From: an uncultured Prevotellaceae bacterium
Lineage (GTDB): Bacteria; Bacteroidota; Bacteroidia; Bacteroidales; Bacteroidaceae
Assembly (NCBI GenBank): GCA_902799765.1
Contig: CADCBZ010000014.1
Coordinates: forward strand, 1 to 39,069
Direction of reading: 5' to 3'
Length of the DNA stretch: 39,069 nucleotides
The notes below the pieces were generated by a model that was not told where the DNA came from, searched no databases, and saw nothing but the letters and a program-made list of their open reading frames with translations. Numbering within the stretch: position 1 is the stretch's first letter; every line of letters starts with the position of its first letter. A program made the translations under genes and the position numbers. This document shows positions 1 through 7,839 of the stretch, piece after piece.

Positions 1-144
1 AACTACTACAACAACTTTGTTGTTTTTACCATTGTTATGCTTCTTATTTCCTGCCATTGCTGGCATTGCTGATGTGATGGCCATCATCATCATGGCTGCT
101 ATCACCTTATTCAGCCAATTAGTGCTCACTATTGTCTTCTTCAT
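1..144 (-). CDS. Exported protein of unknown function, N-terminal part only
   Basis: The reading frame starts with ATG at 144 and runs off the left window edge after 48 codons. It opens with MKKTIVSTNWLNK, followed by a hydrophobic stretch rich in Met and Ala that ends in a plausible signal-peptidase site near AMAG. After that comes a Lys/Asn/His-rich segment (NKKHNNGKNNK) and a run of valines at the edge. A Sec signal peptide is therefore likely, with a basic, low-complexity start to the mature protein. A Bacteroidetes-type promoter lies directly upstream, so the gene is probably transcribed separately from the tra operon. I do not recognise the family. Confidence 0.6.
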   Translation of the reverse strand, partial: MKKTIVSTNWLNKVIAAMMMMAITSAMPAMAGNKKHNNGKNNKVVVVV

Positions 145-196
145 AATCAAATCTCCTATTTTTTAAATGTTAGACATTTGTTTCTTAATCACAGTG

Positions 197-227
197 CAAA
201 GATAAGGCGATTCCTTGAGGTTTCAAA
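197..227 (-). promoter_or_regulatory. Bacteroidetes-type promoter for the leftmost gene
   Basis: Read on the minus strand there is a -33 TTTG (224-227) and a -7 box TATCTTTG (197-204), which fits TAnnTTTG, separated by exactly 19 bases. Transcription would start near 190, leaving a leader of about 45 bases before the ATG at 144. This is the clearest promoter in the window. Confidence 0.6.
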
Positions 228-309
228 AAGATAATTCCTATTTGGAAGGGCGTAATTCCCCAAAGTTTTATAGGGATTTCCCCTGCGTCTCTGTTCTGAC
301 ACACAAATA

Positions 310-345
310 ATCCCGAATGGAACCATAATAGATGCCACCCGGGAT
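310..345 (-). terminator. Possible terminator hairpin after the tra operon
   Basis: ATCCCG at 310-315 pairs with CGGGAT at 340-345, and TGG at 318-320 pairs with CCA at 335-337 inside it, across a two-base mismatch. It lies just after the stop of the lysozyme gene. There is no strong T-run on the minus strand, only TTATTTG, so termination is only suggested. The rest of 145-354 holds the promoter described separately and nothing else I can identify. Confidence 0.25.
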
Positions 346-354
346 ATACGTTTC

Positions 355-864
355 TTATTGTGCAAAGAACAGGTCGTACTCCACCTGCCTACGGAACTTG
401 ATGGACTTTACCTGTCGGCCATGCCAACGACAAAAGGAAACATATTCATTATAGATGTTCCTGTCGCCACGCTCAATCTTACGTAGTAGTCGGCTCTTAG
501 GTCGTTTGGAAGTGCCGAGTATTGCGTATGGCCCGACATTGTAAGCCAACACTGAGAGCAACAGAGCGTCTTTGCCGTAGTTACGGAACAGGTAGAGGTT
601 TCGCATCAAGTCGAGACGTAGCAACAAGTCACCTTGTTTTTTGGTCATCATTCGTGCCGAGTACCGCTCACCTTTTTGTAATTGGTGGCCATAGCCCACG
701 TAATCCTTCATGTTGTGCCATCCCTCAAAGTGCTTGATACAGGCGACGGCCATTTCAAACTGCTTTTCCGTGTACGGCAAATTGCCCGTCTTGGGTGTTG
801 CTCTTGCCAGCCCTACCGAGCAGAGGCACAGAAGGGCAAGCAGTCTAATCCTCATTCTCTTCAT
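355..864 (-). CDS. GH24-like lysozyme, tra-operon muramidase
   Basis: A 169-residue protein with an N-terminal signal peptide (about residues 1-22, ending near LARA). The mature part matches a T4-type lysozyme (GH24): the FEG motif (residues 47-49) carries the likely catalytic Glu, it is followed by YVGYGHQL, and later by the structural AYNVGP motif. Lysozyme-related genes are standard after traQ in Bacteroidales conjugative transposons, where the enzyme is thought to open the peptidoglycan for the transfer apparatus in the periplasm. The start overlaps the end of traQ by 20 bases, so the two are translationally coupled. It is the last gene of the operon. The canonical GH24 Asp/Thr pair is not obvious, so activity is inferred from the family. 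Confidence 0.75.
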   Translation of the reverse strand: MKRMRIRLLALLCLCSVGLARATPKTGNLPYTEKQFEMAVACIKHFEGWHNMKDYVGYGHQLQKGERYSARMMTKKQGDLLLRLDLMRNLYLFRNYGKDALLLSVLAYNVGPYAILGTSKRPKSRLLRKIERGDRNIYNEYVSFCRWHGRQVKSIKFRRQVEYDLFFAQ

Positions 865-1291
865 CTTTCTTGTTTTCGTTGTTGAAGTTGAACGTCAGTG
901 TCTGGCTGTTGCCGTTGGAGTCCTCCACGACCACGATGAACTTGTGGGCATCGGTGCTGGCCGAGGTGTAATAGAGACGGAAGGTCTCGTTTTCCAACAG
1001 GTAGCGGTCATTGGGCTGGAGAATCGTGCCGTTCTCCATCCTCAGTGAGCCTGTGCCGTCATAGAGGAACCAGCGGATGGTATAGAGCGTATTCTTGTAA
1101 TCACCCTCCTTTGCCAAGTGGCAGCGGATTTCCACTGTCTGCCCACGTAGCACCTTTGTAGGTACTGGCATCACCTCCACCTCAAACGGGTAGTTGGTCT
1201 GAATGTCCAGGTCATCCTCGCAGGAGGTAAAACCAACCAGTGTAGCCATCATGGTGGCGCACATCATCACTTTCTTCAATAGTTTCTTCAT
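845..1291 (-). CDS. traQ: Conjugative transposon protein TraQ (DUF3872), lipoprotein
   Basis: A 148-residue protein starting MKKLLKKVMMCATMM, with a hydrophobic signal and a lipobox ending at the Cys of GFTSC (residue 24). This predicts an envelope lipoprotein. The rest (VEVMPVPTKVLRGQTVEIRC onward) is beta-rich, like a single Ig-type domain, and ends in a Lys/Glu/Asp-rich tail. Size, lipobox and position between traP and the lysozyme gene agree with TraQ/DUF3872. Its ATG overlaps the traP stop by four bases. The role in the mating apparatus is not known in detail. Confidence 0.8.
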   Translation of the reverse strand: MKKLLKKVMMCATMMATLVGFTSCEDDLDIQTNYPFEVEVMPVPTKVLRGQTVEIRCHLAKEGDYKNTLYTIRWFLYDGTGSLRMENGTILQPNDRYLLENETFRLYYTSASTDAHKFIVVVEDSNGNSQTLTFNFNNENKKDEENED

Positions 1292-2175
1292 AATTTCAGT
1301 TTCGATTTAATCATTTGTTGTTTATCATTCTTTAATTGTCCTTGTAAGTATTCGTTCACGTCCTTGCAGGGACGGAACACGATGGAGAAGTCTTTGACCT
1401 TTTCGCCGTATCGCTCTTGAAGGGCAGCGAGGCATTTCTTTCCTGCATCGTCATTGTCGAGCCAGCACTTTATCTGGTCGTAGCCGTCCAGATGCCTGTA
1501 TGCCTTTTCCTTGTTGGCAACAGAATTGAGCACCAGATTGTCCTCCGTCATGCCATAGCCGAGCGTCAAGCCCGAAAGGTAGTCCATAAAACCCTCATAG
1601 ACATTCACGGTAGCCGAACCGTTTCTTATAAGTGACACAGCCTTTGGCGGGATGCTACCCTTGAAGAATTTGTTGCGAATCTCATACCCGCCACTCTCGT
1701 TAGGAAAACCAACAGCGAAATACTGCTTGTCATGCAGCCTGTAGTGAATCTCCACGCAGTTTGCCGTTGCAATGTTCGAGGGTATGCCCCTTTCACGAAG
1801 GTATGCCAGCAGTGCCGGATGGCTCAGCGGCTTCACCTCCACATCCGTAAACTGAGGCACAATCGGCTCTGGCTTATACTTTGGAGGCTCTGACCTTTCT
1901 ATGGGATTGTTCGTTACTTCACCGATATACCATGCCTGTGCCATGAAGTCGGTGGAGTTAATCATCAGCCCTGCCAGCGTAAAAATGTCACCACCGACAC
2001 CCGCCCCGAAATCATTAAAGATGTTCTTCTCCGTGTTCACGCAGAAGGAAGGTGTCTTATCCGAGCGGTAAGGCGCATGGAACCATACTTCGTTTCCTCG
2101 CTTTTTGGTGGACTTCATCCCCAATTTGTGCATAAAGGTCGTGATGGGCATGTCCCGTATTTCCTCGATTGTCAT
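1288..2175 (-). CDS. traP: TraP, DNA primase-like protein with TOPRIM domain
   Basis: A 295-residue protein. Residues 1-75 resemble the CHC2 primase zinc-finger domain (APYRSDKTPSF, then NDFGAGVGGD), but the usual zinc-binding Cys/His set is missing; only Cys45 lies nearby. Residues 185-270 form a TOPRIM domain: Glu194 in VYEGFMDY and the acidic group CWLDNDDAG (Asp240, Asp242, Asp243) are the expected catalytic residues. Proteins of this type are encoded in Bacteroidetes conjugative transposons as TraP and probably prime second-strand synthesis of transferred DNA. It sits between traO and traQ, with a 10-base gap before traO and a four-base overlap with traQ. Confidence 0.85.
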   Translation of the reverse strand: MTIEEIRDMPITTFMHKLGMKSTKKRGNEVWFHAPYRSDKTPSFCVNTEKNIFNDFGAGVGGDIFTLAGLMINSTDFMAQAWYIGEVTNNPIERSEPPKYKPEPIVPQFTDVEVKPLSHPALLAYLRERGIPSNIATANCVEIHYRLHDKQYFAVGFPNESGGYEIRNKFFKGSIPPKAVSLIRNGSATVNVYEGFMDYLSGLTLGYGMTEDNLVLNSVANKEKAYRHLDGYDQIKCWLDNDDAGKKCLAALQERYGEKVKDFSIVFRPCKDVNEYLQGQLKNDKQQMIKSKLKL

Positions 2176-2185
2176 ATTTTCACTA

Positions 2186-2746
2186 TCAGTTAATGATCAG
2201 TTTCAGTCCGACACCATATTGAGTATGGAAATGCCCCGTGTCATTACCCCACAGACACCGTTCCCGGACATTGCCCATGAGTGCCAGGCGGTCTGACAGA
2301 TATACCTCGATGTTCAGTGTCAGTGCACCGCCATAGATGAAAGCATCCCTGTCCTGTAGGGTGGCTCCGTCAGACAGCAGCGTTTTACCCCAGTTCACAC
2401 TCTCATAACCTGCCAATGCTAAGACACCGCCATAGACGAACAATGTCTTACTGGCATCCGTAAGCAGTTGCTTGTAGTAGCCACCCTCTGCCGTAAACTG
2501 AGCGACGGGGATAGTCGTGTCAGAATAGTTGTAATCACGCTGCAGGTACTCGCCACCGAACACCCACTTGCTGCCGTTCTTGGTATAGGTCGATAAGGCA
2601 ATGCCGCCACTAAATGCTGCACTCAACGGCTTGCCGTCCACGAAAGCACCATTCACTTCAATACCCTGCATCTTGGGCAGGCATCGCTGTGCGGAGGCTT
2701 GCCCTATAGCCAGGGCAAGCACTCCAATCATCAATAGTTTCTTCAT
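2186..2746 (-). CDS. traO: Conjugative transposon protein TraO
   Basis: A 186-residue protein with a clear Sec signal peptide (MKKLLMIGVLALAIGQASAQ). The mature region has alternating hydrophobic strands and ends with an aromatic/basic strand (VGLKLIIN), consistent with the small outer-membrane beta-barrel predicted for the TraO family. Gene order traN-traO-traP supports the call. TraO is thought to be part of the outer-membrane end of the secretion channel. Confidence 0.82.
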   Translation of the reverse strand: MKKLLMIGVLALAIGQASAQRCLPKMQGIEVNGAFVDGKPLSAAFSGGIALSTYTKNGSKWVFGGEYLQRDYNYSDTTIPVAQFTAEGGYYKQLLTDASKTLFVYGGVLALAGYESVNWGKTLLSDGATLQDRDAFIYGGALTLNIEVYLSDRLALMGNVRERCLWGNDTGHFHTQYGVGLKLIIN

Positions 2747-2793
2747 TTCTATCTCGTTTCTGTAAAAGTTCCGTTTTTGTTCCGATTGTTATT

Positions 2794-3729
2794 CTACTTC
2801 ACTCTTAGCTCACTGATTAACTTCGCACGTAGCAGATCCGAGTTCTCAATGACAAACTGCTGGTTACGTCCACCGTTCTTCTCTGCCAGTTCCACCACCA
2901 GACACTTGTCATCAGGCAACGTGAACTTATCCATCGTCCATACCGTGCGCTCTGTACTATTTCCCGATACGTTCAGCACGAAGTTCTGAGTACGCAAGGG
3001 CTGGATGACCTGTTCCTGAATTGCCGTTCGCTTCACCACCTTCTTGTCCACAATCTTCCATGTGATATAGTCCACATCAAACGGCACGTTGCTGGAGTTC
3101 TTGATTTCCGTATGGAAGTACAGCAGTCCGTTGTGTGTATAGATGCCCTTCAGCAAGAAGCGGATGCCGAAGCCCTTACTGCCAATATGCTTGACGATGC
3201 GCTCGTTCTGCTTCCAGATGCTCTTCATCACCAGTCGCACCAGCACGGGACTTTCTGAGCCGAGTTCTTTCAGATAGATGTCCATCGAGTTATTCGGACG
3301 ATTGACAGCCGAGCCGTCATGAATGAAGTCCTTCATTTCAATATTCAGTTTGTCCGGCTCCTTGGAGTATTTGACGTTGAAGGCGTAAAATGAGCCGTCC
3401 TCTGTGATGACGCTCATGTTCGTCTCACCCTTGAACCACCGCTTGGTAGCCTTCACGCGGATGACGTTCTCCGCACCATCAGCCTTGCCAGCCATGATGT
3501 TGGCAGAGCCTAAGTCCACGTAGGTCACGGCAGCGGGGAAGATGATATGCACCGTCTTGTCGAACGTCACCTGCAATCCGTGAGGTGGTATCATGCGGTC
3601 GTATGTAATACTGCGCGTCAGTCCCTGGAACAAGTCACCGTCCTTGGGCAGTTCCGTATTCTGTGCATTCACTGCGCTTGCGCCCGCAAACAGGGCGCAA
3701 GCAATCATCAAAACTTTCTTCATTCTCAT
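2794..3729 (-). CDS. traN: Conjugative transposon protein TraN (DUF4138)
   Basis: From the chosen ATG at 3729 the protein is 311 residues and begins with a signal peptide (MRMKKVLMIACALFAG, cleavage near VNAQ). An in-frame ATG at 3774 would add 15 polar residues before the signal, so it is less likely. The body is beta-rich, with conserved-looking stretches such as KGIYTHNGLLYFHTEIKN and a C-terminal segment matching DUF4138/TraN. TraN is the VirB9-like periplasmic component that works with TraM (VirB10-like) and TraO. It follows traM closely, with the upstream frame touching the traM stop. Confidence 0.83.
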   Translation of the reverse strand: MRMKKVLMIACALFAGASAVNAQNTELPKDGDLFQGLTRSITYDRMIPPHGLQVTFDKTVHIIFPAAVTYVDLGSANIMAGKADGAENVIRVKATKRWFKGETNMSVITEDGSFYAFNVKYSKEPDKLNIEMKDFIHDGSAVNRPNNSMDIYLKELGSESPVLVRLVMKSIWKQNERIVKHIGSKGFGIRFLLKGIYTHNGLLYFHTEIKNSSNVPFDVDYITWKIVDKKVVKRTAIQEQVIQPLRTQNFVLNVSGNSTERTVWTMDKFTLPDDKCLVVELAEKNGGRNQQFVIENSDLLRAKLISELRVK

Positions 3730-3774
3730 AATCGTTTCTGTTTCTTTTTCTTTTGTCATGAATTGGTTATACAC

Positions 3775-5160
3775 TTAATCTTCTTTCTGGTATAGCAACA
3801 CCTGATACCCGGCTTTCAGATGTACCTTAACGGTTCGCATCTTCTTGGCGATATACTGACTCGTTCCCTGAATCAGTCCTTTGCCGAGGTCTGAGGCCAG
3901 TTGAGCCTTCGCATCCGACGAGATATTGATGCTGCTCCCCATTGATCCGCCCATGTTGGCGGCAACTTCCTTGGCAGCACTCACCTCCATTGAGTTCGGA
4001 ATAAAGATGCCCTCCTGTCCGTCGGTGTCATACACGGACAACTCTACGGGGATAATCATCCTGCCGTTCTCTATCGAAGTGATGCTGATACAGAGCCGTT
4101 CACCCTGAATCTTTGTGCTGCCCACGATGATGGAGCTCTTGGGGATAATCCGCTCATCTACCGCCATTGGCTCCAACAGCCGTAGCCTAACCGTCTGCCC
4201 TTCCGTCACCGTCTGATAGCCATAGACTGATGCTGAAATGGTGTTCTTCCGACTGACACCGCCCCCAGAGCCGACAGCCGTATTGAACGACTGGAAGGTA
4301 AAACCACCGTCATCCCCTTCTTCATCATCTATCTGACCGCCCAAGGCCGACACCATTGTCTTTGTCACCTGCTGCACAGGAGATACCTTGCGTTTCTTTC
4401 CCTGCTGACTGCCTGATGTCGGCTGTTCACCAGCACCTGCGTATGCCACCTGACCGCCATTCTGTCCTGTAGGCATGTACTTCGCCGCCAACTGATACGA
4501 CTTTTCCATCAGTGCCAACTGGTCATCGACAGTGCTTCCGCTTGATGTCGTCTGCGAGGTCAGCTTTTGCTCCAGTTCCGTGATACGCTTCTGCAGCTCC
4601 TCATTGGCTGCATCACCAGAAGGCTGGTAGAAACTGCCGAGTGTCTGGCTCAGTTCATTGCAGGCTGCTGCCGATTGTGCCACCCGCTGCTTGGCAGGAG
4701 ATTCTTCATTCTCCTTTGGCATAGAGGTAGCCATCAGGTTCATTTCGTCCGATACCGATACGGAGTCCGCTTCACTCATGGAGTATGTCCCCAAGTCATG
4801 CCGTGCCTGCTGGTTCTTCTTCACGCCTTCCATCTCATAAGCCTTGCTCTTGTCGGCAATGTTGCTGCTTCCCTGATCAGCATCCGGCATTTCGGTATTG
4901 AAACCGTTCCTGCCCGTAACGTTCTCGTCATTCCCGCTGAGCGAAGTAAACAGCCAGCCGAGGATAAAGACGCATCCGATGATGGCAGCACCAAGCACCA
5001 TCAGCTTGTTACGCTTCAGTCTTTCTTCCTCCGTCAGTTCCCGATTCGGCTTATCTGCCACTTTTTCCTTTGCCGGATTATCGGTCTGCGCCTCCTGGGA
5101 TGAGCTGCCCAAGGCCCCGCCTTGCAACTGCTCCTGATTCTCCTTTTTCTCCTGTTCCAT
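3775..5160 (-). CDS. traM: Conjugative transposon protein TraM (VirB10-like)
   Basis: A 461-residue protein with a Lys/Glu/Gln-rich cytoplasmic N-terminus, one transmembrane helix (about residues 52-74), a long low-complexity periplasmic linker with a short coiled coil (LQKRITELEQKL, near residue 185-200), and a beta-rich C-terminal domain (about 290-461) containing VRLRLLEPMAVDERIIPKSS. This is the layout of VirB10/TrbI proteins, which span the envelope and connect the inner-membrane motor to the outer-membrane pore. Its start lies inside traL: the two genes overlap by 83 bases in different frames. Confidence 0.85.
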   Translation of the reverse strand: MEQEKKENQEQLQGGALGSSSQEAQTDNPAKEKVADKPNRELTEEERLKRNKLMVLGAAIIGCVFILGWLFTSLSGNDENVTGRNGFNTEMPDADQGSSNIADKSKAYEMEGVKKNQQARHDLGTYSMSEADSVSVSDEMNLMATSMPKENEESPAKQRVAQSAAACNELSQTLGSFYQPSGDAANEELQKRITELEQKLTSQTTSSGSTVDDQLALMEKSYQLAAKYMPTGQNGGQVAYAGAGEQPTSGSQQGKKRKVSPVQQVTKTMVSALGGQIDDEEGDDGGFTFQSFNTAVGSGGGVSRKNTISASVYGYQTVTEGQTVRLRLLEPMAVDERIIPKSSIIVGSTKIQGERLCISITSIENGRMIIPVELSVYDTDGQEGIFIPNSMEVSAAKEVAANMGGSMGSSINISSDAKAQLASDLGKGLIQGTSQYIAKKMRTVKVHLKAGYQVLLYQKED

Positions 5161-5422
5161 TTACAATGTCTTTTAGTTGTTGATACTCATGTCTGCCGTC
5201 CACGATGACGGGTCTGTCAATGTGCTCTATCACGATGTTCGTATTTTCTGGCCTTTCGGCAATGTCGCTTGCCGTCTGCCAGATGCAGAACAATAGCCCG
5301 ATAACCAGAACACCGAACATACAGATAACCACATGCAGCCGTTGCTGTGGCGAAAGTGCATCAAGCCTTTTCTTGATGCCTCCCACAATCCTTTGCCTTA
5401 CGTTTGCTACTTTCTGTTTCAT
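5078..5422 (-). CDS. traL: Conjugative transposon protein TraL (DUF3989)
   Basis: A 114-residue protein with a basic N-terminus, one transmembrane helix (about residues 30-48, VVICMFGVLVIGLLFCIW) and a short polar C-terminal domain ending in a Gly-rich tail. Size, topology and place between traK and traM match TraL/DUF3989. The last 83 bases overlap the first codons of traM, and the first four bases overlap traK. Its exact role in the inner-membrane complex is unknown. Confidence 0.78.
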   Translation of the reverse strand: MKQKVANVRQRIVGGIKKRLDALSPQQRLHVVICMFGVLVIGLLFCIWQTASDIAERPENTNIVIEHIDRPVIVDGRHEYQQLKDIVNGTGEKGESGAVARRGLGQLIPGGADR

Positions 5423-6042
5423 TTCTTCACCGTCCTGATGTCCTTATTCTCGATAATCGTAAAGTTCCGTATCTGAAAGCCGTTGGGATTGTCATCCGAG
5501 CGGCTACTGTTCATCAGTCGGCACTCTGTCACCAGTGTCCTCTCCGTCACGTTACTCTCACGGATAATCGTCTGCCGTGCAAACGTCCTCACCTGATACG
5601 GATAGTTGTCGAAGTCACACACCACGCTGTCCACCCTCACCGTCTGGTTGATGTTGCCCGCAATAATGCGGTTGTAAAAGCCCTGCTCCGCAAAGTCACG
5701 GTAGTAGTTGTAGGCACTCTTGTCTGCCATCACCAGCGCACGATGCACGTTGCTCTCAATGGCACTCTTCTCCGGTGCCAGCGTGAAGAAAAGTTCGTGA
5801 AAACGCCTGACGTGTTCCCTTGCCTCCGCTGGTCTGTTCTGAGAGAGGTCTTGCGAGAGTGCCAGCATCAGCGACTTGCCGCCGTCGAGCACGTAGATTT
5901 TCTCCCGCTGCTTCTCCGCAAAACTGTACGAACTCCACACCGACCACACCGTGACCACCGTACACGCGGCCAGGAAGATCATCCCGAACAGCCGAAGCTG
6001 CCGGAATGATGATTCGATGTTCTTCAATGATTTGAATTCCAT
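5419..6042 (-). CDS. traK: Conjugative transposon protein TraK (VirB8-like)
   Basis: A 207-residue bitopic protein. A short cytoplasmic tail (MEFKSLKNIESSFRQLRLF) precedes one transmembrane helix at about residues 19-38. The periplasmic part contains the conserved HRALVMADKSAYNYYRDFAE stretch and a beta-rich end, as in VirB8 scaffold proteins. Position between traJ and traL agrees. VirB8-type proteins nucleate the assembly of the secretion machine at the inner membrane. A 63-base gap separates it from traJ. Confidence 0.87.
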   Translation of the reverse strand: MEFKSLKNIESSFRQLRLFGMIFLAACTVVTVWSVWSSYSFAEKQREKIYVLDGGKSLMLALSQDLSQNRPAEAREHVRRFHELFFTLAPEKSAIESNVHRALVMADKSAYNYYRDFAEQGFYNRIIAGNINQTVRVDSVVCDFDNYPYQVRTFARQTIIRESNVTERTLVTECRLMNSSRSDDNPNGFQIRNFTIIENKDIRTVKK

Positions 6043-6105
6043 TTTCTCTTTTTGTTGTTACATTTTAATCGTTACAAAATCTGTTATCACTCACATGTCA
6101 TCTTG

Positions 6106-7101
6106 CTACCTCGCCAGCCACAGGGCACCGCTCTTGAGTGCGCCGCCGCTCTTCGTGATTGACTTGTTCACGTTACGCCCGTAGTTGCTGATGCCTCCTG
6201 CCTGAATTACCCAGCCTGCCACCGTCGGGACGCAGAAGTAGCCGATGATACCGATTATCATCACGATAAGATACACCCCGTCCGACGAGTCGAGCGAAAA
6301 ACTCGGGTCTGTCTGCATCTGTTCGATGTCGTGTGCTATCGAGAGCTGCTGGATTCTCGCAAGTATGCAACTGAACAGGTCGGCAATCGGGAGCCAGAGA
6401 TACACCTGGATATATCGGCACATCCATCCCGTGAGCGTACTCTGGAATCCGTCGTACACCGCTATGCCGAATGCCAGCGGCCCGAGTATCGACAGCACGA
6501 TGAGGAAGAATGTCCTGAGCACGTCAATCATCAGCGATACCGCCTCAAACACCAGTTCCAGTATGTAGCGGAAACCGTCGCGTATCATTTTCTGCAGCTT
6601 GTACAGTCCACGCTCCGCATACATCCCCGCCATCGTTGCGAGGTCTGAGGGGGATATGCCAAGGTTCTCCAGTTCCTTGTCAAACTCCGCATCGTCCACC
6701 AGGTAGGCCGTCTCAGGGTTGCGCTTCATCATCTCCGCCTCCAGCTCATCCTTCTGCTGCCGCAGTTCCTCCAAGTCCAGCTTCTGTCCTTCGAGCATGG
6801 TGCTCACGCCCTGCACTATCGGACTCATCACACTGTTCAGTGTGCCGAGCACCACCGACGGGAAGAGCAGGATGCACAGTCCGATGGCGAACGGACGCAG
6901 CATCGGGAATACGTCTATCGGCTCAGCCCGTGCCAGCGACTGCCACACACGGTAGGCAATGTAGAAGAGCGCACCGAACCCGGCCACTGCCCTCGCCACG
7001 CCTGTCATCTGTGAGCAGAGCGGCATCATGTCGTCGTACAACTGGCGCAGGATGGTATGGATGTTGTCAGTGTCGATGATTAGCAATAAGTCTGTCATCA
7101 T
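6106..7101 (-). CDS. traJ: Conjugative transposon protein TraJ (VirB6-like)
   Basis: A 331-residue polytopic membrane protein with several hydrophobic helices (for example about 57-80, 95-125, 205-230 and 275-300). An acidic, helical loop between them (EELRQQKDELEAEMMKRN) is followed by YLVDDAEFDKELENLG. Number of helices and size fit the VirB6/TrbL inner-membrane channel proteins, and the position between traI and traK is that of TraJ. It is predicted to sit at the base of the translocation channel. Local base composition is clearly more GC-rich than in the cargo island. Confidence 0.87.
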   Translation of the reverse strand: MMTDLLLIIDTDNIHTILRQLYDDMMPLCSQMTGVARAVAGFGALFYIAYRVWQSLARAEPIDVFPMLRPFAIGLCILLFPSVVLGTLNSVMSPIVQGVSTMLEGQKLDLEELRQQKDELEAEMMKRNPETAYLVDDAEFDKELENLGISPSDLATMAGMYAERGLYKLQKMIRDGFRYILELVFEAVSLMIDVLRTFFLIVLSILGPLAFGIAVYDGFQSTLTGWMCRYIQVYLWLPIADLFSCILARIQQLSIAHDIEQMQTDPSFSLDSSDGVYLIVMIIGIIGYFCVPTVAGWVIQAGGISNYGRNVNKSITKSGGALKSGALWLAR

Positions 7102-7119
7102 GTCTCTCGTGCCTTTGGT

Positions 7120-7752
7120 TTACCAGTATTTCTGCGCACCCTTTCCGTAGAGCTTCAGCACACGGTCGAGGTCGTGCTTCTTCTTGGCACGGAGGTACGA
7201 CACCGATATGTTCTTGTTCGTGTAGTACGACACAAGGTTTCGATAGTGCTTCATGTCACGGTAGCATTTGTCCACCACGTCCATCCTGTCCTTGTCGGTC
7301 ATGGAGAGCGTCGAGATGTTTACGACCGTCTTCAGTTCGTTCAGTACGCCCGTCGATTCCTCCAGCAGTTTCGTGTAGCCAGTGGCGATGGCCGACAGCT
7401 CTTCTACGGAAAAGTTCTCGTCGTGCATCATCTTCTGGAACGAGTTCACGTAGATGTCGGTGATGTCGCCCACCATGACGATGGTCTGTTGCACCTTGCG
7501 GGCATCGCGCACGAGGTTGTTCACGCTCTTCAGGGCATCGTAGTACTTCTTGCCCTGCTCATAGATCTTCACGGTTTCCTGAAACTCCGAAATCATATTC
7601 CTGGCCGTGGTCGAGGTCTCGACAATCTCACGGGTGGAGTTCACGATACTCTGTGCAAGGTTCGTTGGGTCAACGACCGTCCACTGCGCACTGGCCTTGC
7701 CGACAAACAATGTCATGCAAAGGCTGATAATCACTAATGCTTTTGTTCTCAT
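7120..7752 (-). CDS. traI: Conjugative transposon protein TraI (DUF4141, VirB5-like)
   Basis: A 210-residue exported protein. The signal peptide MRTKALVIISLCMTLFVGKASAQ is followed by WTVVDPTNLAQSIVNSTREI and a mostly helical body (EFQETVKIYEQGKKYYDAL), typical of DUF4141/TraI. The VirB5-like arrangement, with long helices after a signal peptide, suggests a periplasmic or pilus-tip role. It lies between traG and traJ, with an 87-base gap after traG that holds no other gene. Confidence 0.83.
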   Translation of the reverse strand: MRTKALVIISLCMTLFVGKASAQWTVVDPTNLAQSIVNSTREIVETSTTARNMISEFQETVKIYEQGKKYYDALKSVNNLVRDARKVQQTIVMVGDITDIYVNSFQKMMHDENFSVEELSAIATGYTKLLEESTGVLNELKTVVNISTLSMTDKDRMDVVDKCYRDMKHYRNLVSYYTNKNISVSYLRAKKKHDLDRVLKLYGKGAQKYW

Positions 7753-7839
7753 TTGTTCTTTTCTCCTTTTGTCGTTAATAGGTTATTATTTGGTGCATGA
7801 CTGCACCATTTACTGTTTTCTTTTTCTGATGGTTACTAC

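Noticed and set aside
5404-6009. 201-codon open frame on the plus strand over traK
   Set aside because: Antisense shadow of traK, rich in His/Arg/Val with no domain.
7174-7737. 187-codon plus-strand frame over traI
   Set aside because: Antisense to a gene with a clear signal peptide and conserved position.
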